Shown here piece after piece: positions 1-4,644 of a DNA stretch of 9,917 nt. The position numbers and the translations under genes are program-made. The stretch covers positions 1 through 9,917 of the forward strand of contig DATCGA010000648.1 of the NCBI GenBank assembly GCA_036509215.1, written 5' to 3'. Position 1 is the first letter of the stretch, and each line of letters opens with the position of its first letter. Source of the DNA: Trebonia sp036509215. Its GTDB lineage: Bacteria; Actinomycetota; Actinomycetes; Streptosporangiales; Streptosporangiaceae. The notes beneath the pieces were generated by a model. It ran no database searches. It had not been told where the DNA came from and saw only the letters and a list, made by a program, of their open reading frames with translations.

Positions 1-322
1 GGTTGGTGCGCAGATGGACGCCGGCCGTGTCGATCAGCGCGCTGTTGACCCCGAGCCGCAGCGCGGAGTCGTGGTTGCCGCTGATCGCGATCACCCGGGC
101 GCCGGTGTCGCGGAGCCGGGCGAGCGCGTCCTCGCACAGCGCGACCGCGTCCACCGGGGCGATGGCCCGGTCGTAGACGTCGCCCGCGACGAGCACGGCG
201 TCCACCCGCTCGGCCCGTGCCGTCTCGACCAGGTGGTCGAGGAAGGCCGATTGCGCTTCTCTCAGGTCGGCCCGGTGGAGCGACCGCCCGAGATGCCAGT
301 CAGAGGTATGCAGGAACCGCAT
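1..322 (-). CDS. sbcD: Exonuclease SbcCD subunit D (SbcD), N-terminal part, cut by window edge
   Basis: SbcD is the metal-dependent nuclease subunit that works with the SMC-like ATPase SbcC to open and trim hairpins and protein-blocked DNA ends during repair in the cytoplasm. Only the first 107 residues are visible; the gene continues leftward out of the window. They contain the calcineurin-type metallophosphoesterase motifs in order: SDWHLG (D8, H10), AGDVYD (G47, D48) and SGNHD (N83, H84, D85), with the usual spacing for SbcD/Mre11 N-termini. The start MRFLHTSDWHLG fits the family, in which the first motif lies within about ten residues of the initiator Met. No Shine-Dalgarno precedes the ATG, but a TACTGT box ends seven bases before it, so translation is probably leaderless. 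An sbcC gene would be expected further left; this cannot be seen. Function is assigned from motifs and is reliable, though another phosphoesterase of the SbcD class is not strictly excluded. Confidence 0.9.
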   Translation of the reverse strand, partial: MRFLHTSDWHLGRSLHRADLREAQSAFLDHLVETARAERVDAVLVAGDVYDRAIAPVDAVALCEDALARLRDTGARVIAISGNHDSALRLGVNSALIDTAGVHLRTN

Positions 323-329
323 GGCAGGG

Positions 330-335
330 ACAGTA
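330..335 (-). promoter_or_regulatory. Candidate -10 box (TACTGT) for a leaderless sbcD transcript
   Basis: On the minus strand TACTGT fits the actinobacterial TANNNT -10 pattern. It ends seven bases before the sbcD ATG, so transcription would begin at or next to the A of the start codon. The lack of any Shine-Dalgarno there supports this. No good -35 hexamer is visible. The call is pattern-based only. Confidence 0.4.
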
Positions 336-365
336 GCGAACCCGTCCGACATTCCGGGCCGGAGT

Positions 366-371
366 TAGGAT
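366..371 (+). promoter_or_regulatory. Candidate -10 box (TAGGAT) for the monooxygenase gene
   Basis: TAGGAT fits TANNNT and would place a transcription start near position 378, giving a leader of about 29 bases that contains the GGAGG ribosome-binding site. No convincing -35 is seen 16-18 bases upstream. The box overlaps the left edge of a perfect palindrome, a normal arrangement for repressor control. Confidence 0.35.
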
Positions 372-384
372 TGCTGGCAGCAAT
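370..384 (+). promoter_or_regulatory. Perfect 15-bp palindrome, operator candidate upstream of the monooxygenase
   Basis: ATTGCTG-G-CAGCAAT is a 7-bp inverted repeat around a single base. It lies between the candidate -10 and the ribosome-binding site of the monooxygenase gene, in the 84-bp divergent gap with sbcD. Its size and place suit a dimeric TetR- or MarR-type repressor. Mycobacterial ethA is controlled by the TetR-family protein EthR, but no regulator gene lies in this window and this palindrome is not recognisably the EthR operator. It could also act as a small RNA hairpin in the leader. Confidence 0.4.
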
Positions 385-395
385 GAACGCGTCAC

Positions 396-400
396 GGAGG
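396..400 (+). promoter_or_regulatory. Ribosome-binding site fixing the monooxygenase start
   Basis: GGAGG lies six bases before the ATG at 407. It favours this start over the in-frame ATG at 383 and over the long open frame that runs further upstream through the antisense of sbcD. Confidence 0.75.
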
Positions 401-406
401 TGCGTC

Positions 407-1924
407 ATGACGACGACCGCTCGCGAGACCGCCGGAACGGCGGGCACGCCCGAGAGCCAGGACGCAGGCCACGTCGACGTCCTGATCATCGGGGCCGGAG
501 TGTCCGGCATCGGCGTCGCCCACCACCTTCGCGACCAGTTCCCCGACCGGACCTTCGTCATCCTGGACGCCCAGGGCAACCGGGGCGGAACCTGGTGGAC
601 CCACCGGTACCCGGGCGTGCGCTCCGACAGCGACCTGTTCACCTACGGCTACCGCTTCAAGCCGTGGCGCGGCCCGGCGATCGCGGCCGGCGGGGAGATC
701 CTCGCCTACCTGGACGAGGTCATCGACGCCGATGACCTCGGCCAGCGCATCCGCTACCGGCACATGGTGACCTCGGCCAGCTGGTCCAGCCACGAGCGCC
801 GGTGGTCGGTCGAGGTCACCAGGGGCGACACCGGGCAGCAGCTGCGGTTCTCGGCCGGCTTCCTGTGGATGTGCCCGGGCTACTACAACCACGCCAAGCC
901 CTACCGGCCCCGGTGGGAAGGCGCGGACCGCTTTCAGGGCGTGATCGTGCACCCTCAGGAGTGGCCCGAGGACCTTGACCTGACGGGGAAGCGGGTCGTG
1001 GTGATCGGCTCCGGGGCCACCGCCGCGACGTTGATTCCCGCGATCGCCCCGAAGGCGCAGCACGTGACGATGCTGCAGCGCTCGCCGTCGTATTTCTACG
1101 CCCCGCCGGCGACGAGCGAGCTCGCGACCACGCTGCGCGCACTCGACATCCCGGACGAGTGGACGCACGAGATTCTGCGCCGTCAGTACATGGCCCAGAC
1201 CGACCTGCTCGCCCGGATGTCGGCGGAGTCGCCCGACGAGCTGCACGCGTTCCTCCTCGAGTCGGTGCGCCCGCTGCTGCCGGACGGCTTCGACATCGAC
1301 CGGCACCTCACCCCTCGCTACCGCCCCTGGCAGCAGCGCATCGTCATCGTCCCCGACGGCGATCTGTTCGCGGCGCTGCGCGAGGGGACGGCGTCGATCG
1401 TGACCGACACCATCGACACCTTCACCGAGTGCGGGCTGAAGGTCAGCTCCGGCGCCGAGATCCCGGCCGACGTGGTCGTCAGCGCCACCGGGTTCAACCT
1501 CTCGGTCTTCGGCGACGTCGCGTTCACCGTCGACGGCGAACCGGTCGACTTCACCGAGCGGGTGACCTGGCGCGGCATCATGATCGACGGCCTGCCGAAC
1601 ATGGCCTACGCCTTCGGCTACTTCCGGCACAGCTGGACGCTGCGGGTGGACCTGGTGGCCGACCTGGTGGGCCGGCTGCTCGAGAACATGCGGGCCAGGG
1701 GCGCCACCATGGTGGTGCCCGCCCTGCGGCCGCAGGAGGCGGACATGCGGCTGCGGCCGTGGGCGGATCCGGAGAACTTCAACCCCGGCTACGTCATGCG
1801 CTCGCAGCACATCCTGTTCAGGCAGGGCGATCGCGAGCCGTGGACCCACCTGCTCGAGCATGAGCAGGAACGCGAGATCCTGCCCCAGGCGGACCTTGAC
1901 GACGGGACGCTCGTCTACCGCTGA
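407..1924 (+). CDS. EthA-like Baeyer-Villiger / flavin-containing monooxygenase
   Basis: This is a 505-residue FAD- and NADPH-dependent monooxygenase of the Baeyer-Villiger class, which inserts oxygen next to ketones or oxidises sulfur and nitrogen compounds. The N-terminal FAD Rossmann motif is GAGVSGIG (residues 29-36), followed by GGTWWTHRYPGVRSDSD (60-76). The Baeyer-Villiger fingerprint FxGxxxHxxxWP is intact (F176, G178, H182, W186, P187). The NADPH Rossmann motif GSGATA is at 201-206, and the SATGFN segment at 359-364. The RYPGVRSDSDLFTYGYRF, HPQEWPEDLD and IGSGATA segments resemble mycobacterial EthA, the activator of ethionamide, as I remember it; the length is also close (EthA is about 489 residues). 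A cytosolic enzyme is expected, since no signal peptide is seen. The natural substrate cannot be told from sequence. In mycobacteria ethA lies opposite ethR; here the opposite gene is sbcD. The downstream exporter has its own promoter-like spacer. Confidence 0.9.
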   Translation: MTTTARETAGTAGTPESQDAGHVDVLIIGAGVSGIGVAHHLRDQFPDRTFVILDAQGNRGGTWWTHRYPGVRSDSDLFTYGYRFKPWRGPAIAAGGEILAYLDEVIDADDLGQRIRYRHMVTSASWSSHERRWSVEVTRGDTGQQLRFSAGFLWMCPGYYNHAKPYRPRWEGADRFQGVIVHPQEWPEDLDLTGKRVVVIGSGATAATLIPAIAPKAQHVTMLQRSPSYFYAPPATSELATTLRALDIPDEWTHEILRRQYMAQTDLLARMSAESPDELHAFLLESVRPLLPDGFDIDRHLTPRYRPWQQRIVIVPDGDLFAALREGTASIVTDTIDTFTECGLKVSSGAEIPADVVVSATGFNLSVFGDVAFTVDGEPVDFTERVTWRGIMIDGLPNMAYAFGYFRHSWTLRVDLVADLVGRLLENMRARGATMVVPALRPQEADMRLRPWADPENFNPGYVMRSQHILFRQGDREPWTHLLEHEQEREILPQADLDDGTLVYR

Positions 1925-1960
1925 CTTCGCCCGGCCGGCCGCCGCCGCGCCGCCTCGTCC

Positions 1961-2002
1961 CCCGATCCCTGAGTTAAGTCGTCTCCCCGGTCCCTGGGTA
2001 AA
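1961..2002 (+). repeat. 17-bp imperfect direct repeat upstream of the MFS gene
   Basis: CCCGATCCCTGAGTTAA (1961-1977) and CCCGGTCCCTGGGTAAA (1986-2002) match at 14 of 17 positions, with starts 25 bp apart. They lie just upstream of the candidate -10 for the MFS gene, where an activator or a tandem-binding regulator could bind. No regulator is encoded nearby, so function is unknown. Confidence 0.45.
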
Positions 2003-2019
2003 CGGGTTGCGGTCTGATC

Positions 2020-2025
2020 TAGGGT
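2020..2025 (+). promoter_or_regulatory. Candidate -10 box (TAGGGT) for the MFS gene
   Basis: TAGGGT fits the actinobacterial TANNNT -10 pattern and would give a leader of roughly 29 bases before the GTG start. No clear -35 is seen, which agrees with use of an activator at the direct repeats just upstream. Weak evidence on its own. Confidence 0.35.
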
Positions 2026-2038
2026 GGGGCAGTCTCGC

Positions 2039-2056
2039 GGAGGATCAAAGCGGAGG
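2039..2056 (+). promoter_or_regulatory. Doubled Shine-Dalgarno before the MFS GTG start
   Basis: The sequence GCGGAGGAT occurs twice (core GGAGG at 2039-2043 and 2052-2056). The second core lies four bases before the GTG at 2061 and decides the start. The first is 17 bases away, too far to serve the same codon, and may be a standby site or a local duplication. Confidence 0.6.
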
Positions 2057-2060
2057 ATAC

Positions 2061-3452
2061 GTGGCCGAACCGACGACTGCCGAGCCGCGATCGCGGTTCG
2101 CCGAGGCGCTCCGGCCGCTGGCGAGCCGCCCCTACCGGCTGATGTGGATGGGCTCCACCACCTCCTCGATCGGCGACGCGGTGGTGCAGATCGCGCTGGT
2201 TTTCGCGATCTTGCATATCGGCGGGACGGCATCCGACATCGGCGTCATCGCCGCGGTCGAGACGGTCGCGCGGATCGCGTTCGTGCTGGCTGGCGGGGTC
2301 TGGGCGGACCGGCTGCGAAGGCAGTACGTGATGCTGACGGCCGACGCGGTGCGCGGCGTGGTCCAGGCGACGCTGGCCGTCCTGCTGCTGACCGGGCACG
2401 CCCACGTCTGGGAGCTGGGCGTCGGGGCGGCGCTCTACGGGGCGGCGACGTCATTCTTCAGCCCCGCCTCGATGGCGCTGGTCCCCGAGACCGTGCCGAC
2501 GGCCGAGCTCCAGCAGGCCAACAGCCTGCTCGGGCTGCCGCAGAGCTTCTTCAGCATCGGCGGCCCGGCCGCCGGCGGGGTGCTCATCGCGGTCTTCGGC
2601 ACCGGCTGGCTGTTCGCCGCCGACGCCGCGACCTTCTTCGTGAGCCTGATCTGCCTGGCGCTGCTGCGCGTGCCGGCCCGGCGAATGCCGGCGCCCGCGT
2701 CGTTCATGGCCGACCTCGGCGAAGGATGGCACGAGCTCGCGATCCGTCCCTGGTACTGGATCACGCTGGTCGCGCACGCCTGCGGCAACTTCACGCTGCC
2801 CGCCTTCTTCGTGCTCGGCCCGGTCATCGCCGCGCGCTCGCTCGGCGGCGCCTCCGCCTGGGGCGTCATCTCGGCCGGGTGGGGGGTCGGGGCGATCGCG
2901 GGCGGCCTGGTCGCGCTGCGGGTCAAGCCGCGGCGGCCGCTCATCGTCGCGACGCTGCTGACCACCCTGATCGCGCTGCCGCCGCTGTCGCTGGCGTTCT
3001 CCCACTCGGTGGCGGTGATCACGGCGGCCCAGGTGGTGTTCGCGTTCGAGGTCGTGTGGTCGAACAGCATCTTTACATCGACCATTCAGGCGCTGATCCC
3101 CGATCAGGTGCGCTCCCGGGTCGACTCCTACGACATGCTCATCTCGATCGTCATCATGCCGGTGGGCTTTGTGGTCGCGGGGCCGCTGGCCTCGTCCGTC
3201 GGGATCACCACGACGCTGGTCGGGGCGGCGATCGTGGGCGCGGTGCCCGCCGCCCTGACCGCGCTGGTGCCGGGCAACCGGACCGTGCGAAGAACCGCGG
3301 CCGGAGGGATCGTCGGCCCGGAGGGAGAGGTCGTCGGGCCGGACGTCGAGACCGCCGACAAGCCGGTTGACCCCGTTGACCCGGTGGACCCCGTTGACCT
3401 GGTTGAGCCCGTTGACCTGGTTGAGCCGGTGGACCCGGCCACTGCCAGTTAG
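2061..3452 (+). CDS. MFS efflux transporter (MFS_3-like), with acidic Pro-Val-Asp tail
   Basis: This is a 463-residue major facilitator protein of the inner membrane, most likely a proton-driven exporter of small hydrophobic compounds. About twelve hydrophobic segments lie between residues 25 and 405. The loop between helices 2 and 3 carries the MFS motif A remnant GGVWADRLRRQ (78-88). The run ALVPETVPTAELQQANSLLG (139-158) followed by GGPAAGG (167-173) is typical of the group holding EntS- and MefA-like exporters. Start: GTG with GGAGG four bases upstream; the open frame extends further up but overlaps the previous gene and has no support there. The cytoplasmic C-terminus ends in a Pro-Val-Asp/Leu-Val-Glu triplet run (435-458) not normally part of the fold. 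The gene is 136 bp after the monooxygenase on the same strand, so partial co-transcription is possible. Substrate unknown; antibiotic or siderophore export are both plausible. Confidence 0.85.
   Translation: MAEPTTAEPRSRFAEALRPLASRPYRLMWMGSTTSSIGDAVVQIALVFAILHIGGTASDIGVIAAVETVARIAFVLAGGVWADRLRRQYVMLTADAVRGVVQATLAVLLLTGHAHVWELGVGAALYGAATSFFSPASMALVPETVPTAELQQANSLLGLPQSFFSIGGPAAGGVLIAVFGTGWLFAADAATFFVSLICLALLRVPARRMPAPASFMADLGEGWHELAIRPWYWITLVAHACGNFTLPAFFVLGPVIAARSLGGASAWGVISAGWGVGAIAGGLVALRVKPRRPLIVATLLTTLIALPPLSLAFSHSVAVITAAQVVFAFEVVWSNSIFTSTIQALIPDQVRSRVDSYDMLISIVIMPVGFVVAGPLASSVGITTTLVGAAIVGAVPAALTALVPGNRTVRRTAAGGIVGPEGEVVGPDVETADKPVDPVDPVDPVDLVEPVDLVEPVDPATAS
3363..3434 (+). repeat. Eight tandem 9-bp units encoding PVD/LVE at the MFS C-terminus
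   Basis: Eight successive 9-bp units such as CCGGTTGAC, CCCGTTGAC, CCGGTGGAC and CTGGTTGAG encode PVD four times, then LVE, PVD, LVE, PVD. The unit keeps the reading frame, so gain or loss of copies by slippage changes only tail length. GTTGAC recurs at 9-bp intervals. Seen directly in the sequence. Confidence 0.9.
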
Positions 3453-4066
3453 CGGGATCGGGGGCGGTCGCCCCGGTCACACGCGTCGTGGGCCGAACCG
3501 GGTTCAGCGGCACCTTGCCTGATCGCTGCGTAGAGCAGCATGTCCCGGCGGCGGCCGCCGATCTCCTGGTGGCTGCGCAGCAGGCCCTCGCGCTCGAAGC
3601 CGGCTCGCTCGGCGGTCTTGATCGACCCCGCGTTCCACGGCTCGATGTAGAGCTCGATCCGGTGCAGGTCCTGGATGGTCCACGCGAAGGAGGTCAGCGC
3701 CGTCAGTGCCGCCGCCGCCACCCCGCGTCCGCGCGCGCTCGGAGCGACGGAGTAGCCGGCCGTGGCCCGGCCCTGCTCCAGGGCGGCGAGCCAAAGCCCG
3801 ATGCCCCCGACGCCGCGACCGGTGCCCGCCTCCGCGATGACGAACGAGAAGCCGGTGCCCTCCGGCAGCCGGCCCCGCTGGCGGTCAATGTAGTCAAGCG
3901 CCAACTGCCTGCTCGCATTCGGCGGCAGGGTCCCGATCTGTGGCACGTACGGGTCGGTTGACATCTCCTGGACCATGGCGAGGTCCGCCGACGAGAACTC
4001 GCGCAGCACGACCGGACCGTAGGCCACCGGGGTCGTCGGCCAGGACAGCGATTGCGCGGTGGTCAT
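3449..4066 (-). CDS. GNAT-family N-acetyltransferase (RimJ/RimL type)
   Basis: This is a 205-residue acetyl-CoA-dependent acetyltransferase of the RimJ/RimL subgroup, which acetylates protein N-termini or small amines. The acetyl-CoA pyrophosphate-binding loop appears as SARGRGVA (110-117, the R/Q-x-x-G-x-G/A motif). It is followed by the characteristic IEPWNAGSIKTAERAGFEREG (141-161), with N145, S148 and G156-F157. The N-terminal VVLREFSSADLA (19-30) is the usual first strand and helix. The last 20 or so residues (GAAEPGSAHDACDRGDRPRSR) are a basic, non-conserved tail. Start: ATG at 4066, with GGAGG abutting it. That is too close to act as a normal ribosome-binding site, while TAAGGT seven bases upstream suggests a leaderless mRNA. 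Its TAA overlaps the TAG of the convergent MFS gene in a shared TTAG. Substrate cannot be predicted; ribosomal proteins, aminoglycosides or toxins are all possible in this family. Confidence 0.85.
   Translation of the reverse strand: MTTAQSLSWPTTPVAYGPVVLREFSSADLAMVQEMSTDPYVPQIGTLPPNASRQLALDYIDRQRGRLPEGTGFSFVIAEAGTGRGVGGIGLWLAALEQGRATAGYSVAPSARGRGVAAAALTALTSFAWTIQDLHRIELYIEPWNAGSIKTAERAGFEREGLLRSHQEIGGRRRDMLLYAAIRQGAAEPGSAHDACDRGDRPRSR
3456..3478. terminator. GC-rich hairpin just after the MFS stop, possible terminator
   Basis: GATC, a bulged G, GGGGC, loop GGTC, GCCCC, GGTC can fold as a nine-pair stem with one bulge and one G-T pair. It begins four bases after the MFS stop codon and lies inside the 3' end of the opposing acetyltransferase gene. 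It has no T-tract; many actinobacterial terminators lack one, but the fold may simply reflect GC-rich coding sequence. Confidence 0.3.
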
Positions 4067-4073
4067 CCTCCGG

Positions 4074-4079
4074 ACCTTA
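4074..4079 (-). promoter_or_regulatory. Candidate -10 box (TAAGGT) for a leaderless acetyltransferase mRNA
   Basis: On the minus strand TAAGGT-CCGGAGG-ATG places a TANNNT box seven bases before the initiator codon, the spacing typical of leaderless actinobacterial transcripts. The GGAGG directly touching the ATG would then lie in the promoter spacer rather than in mRNA. No good -35 is visible. Confidence 0.45.
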
Positions 4080-4149
4080 CCCGGATGATGTGGGCGAGAG
4101 AATTTATTTTCCCGGGCAGAAACCGGAATGCGAGGCGGAAGCGACCCAG

Positions 4150-4161
4150 AGTTAATTAACT
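4150..4161. promoter_or_regulatory. 12-bp AT-rich perfect palindrome AGTTAATTAACT
   Basis: AGTTAATTAACT is fully self-complementary. An AT-only core of this length is rare in such GC-rich DNA, suggesting a protein-binding or melting site. It sits immediately before the LacI-like sequence and about 84 bp upstream of the acetyltransferase start. Function unknown. Confidence 0.4.
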
Positions 4162-4173
4162 GCAAACGCTTGC
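4162..4173. promoter_or_regulatory. LacI-family operator-like sequence GCAAACGCTTGC
   Basis: GCAAA-CG-CTTGC is a near-perfect palindrome centred on CG, the general layout of LacI/GalR-family operators. One inner pair (A opposite C) is mismatched. No LacI-type regulator or sugar gene lies in the window, so the match may be chance. Confidence 0.25.
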
Positions 4174-4362
4174 CACTTACCAGGTAGAGCGGATCTTGCC
4201 CATTGACCAGGCATGATACAGACGCCGCGCATTTGGCAAGCCCGAATGTCGGTGGCCGGCGCTACGGTGCGAATGCGCTCGAAAGTCGGCGCCGGGATAA
4301 TCCCTTTGCGTCGCGGGAGTCCTGTCATAGCATCGCTGGGTGACGATCCCGCTGACCCTCGG

Positions 4363-4395
4363 CCCGCGCGGGGCGGCGGCGGGGAACCGCGCGGG
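4363..4395 (+). other. GC-rich hairpin in the ABC gene's upstream region
   Basis: CCCGCGCGG (4363-4371) and CCGCGCGGG (4387-4395) are exact reverse complements around a 15-base loop. It lies about 250 bp before the ABC start. It could be part of a structured leader or a terminator-like stem without a T-tract; chance pairing in very GC-rich sequence is also possible. Confidence 0.3.
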
Positions 4396-4644
4396 GCATC
4401 AGGGAACAGGGTCCTGGTGGTTCGTTGCTGACCATGGCGTGGGTCACAGTACGGGTGCGGCGGGCGGCGCGGGCAGGTCGGGTGACGCCAGCCCGGTGTT
4501 GGGAAAAGTCGTTAGCTCGGGAAATGAAATATCGGGGCGGGGCGTTACAGTTCTTTGGCCCGGGACCCGGCCGGCGGCCCGTGCGGGGCACGGCGCCGAG
4601 GCAGGCGGGCCACGATCTTGACGGGCATCTCAGCGTGGGGTGGC

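Larger units (their letters stand above)
4067..4644. other. 578-bp intergenic region between divergent genes, no convincing gene
   Basis: This gap separates the acetyltransferase (leftward) from the ABC exporter (rightward). Several open frames cross it but none has coding-like third-position bias, a good ribosome-binding site or a recognisable product. It holds AT-richer islands unusual for this DNA (near 4100-4110, 4150-4165 and 4500-4535), a 12-bp AT palindrome, a LacI-operator-like sequence and a GC-rich hairpin. The promoter for the ABC gene must lie here, but I cannot place it with confidence. The island around 4500-4535 is the likeliest place because of its AT content. A small RNA or long leader would fit the size but is not shown. 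Confidence 0.5.

Noticed and set aside
14..406. Possible N-terminal extension of the monooxygenase through the first 400 bases
   Set aside because: This stretch is the antisense of sbcD. The GGAGG at 396-400 and the family N-terminus both point to ATG 407.
1860..2060. Earlier start for the MFS protein overlapping the monooxygenase end
   Set aside because: The added residues are Pro/Arg-rich with no membrane or family character; GTG 2061 has a Shine-Dalgarno and begins just before the first helix.
4340..4621. Small open frame in the intergenic region with a TAGCAT box upstream
   Set aside because: It has no ribosome-binding site, no recognisable motif, and a Gly/Ala/Arg-rich product typical of random GC-rich frames.
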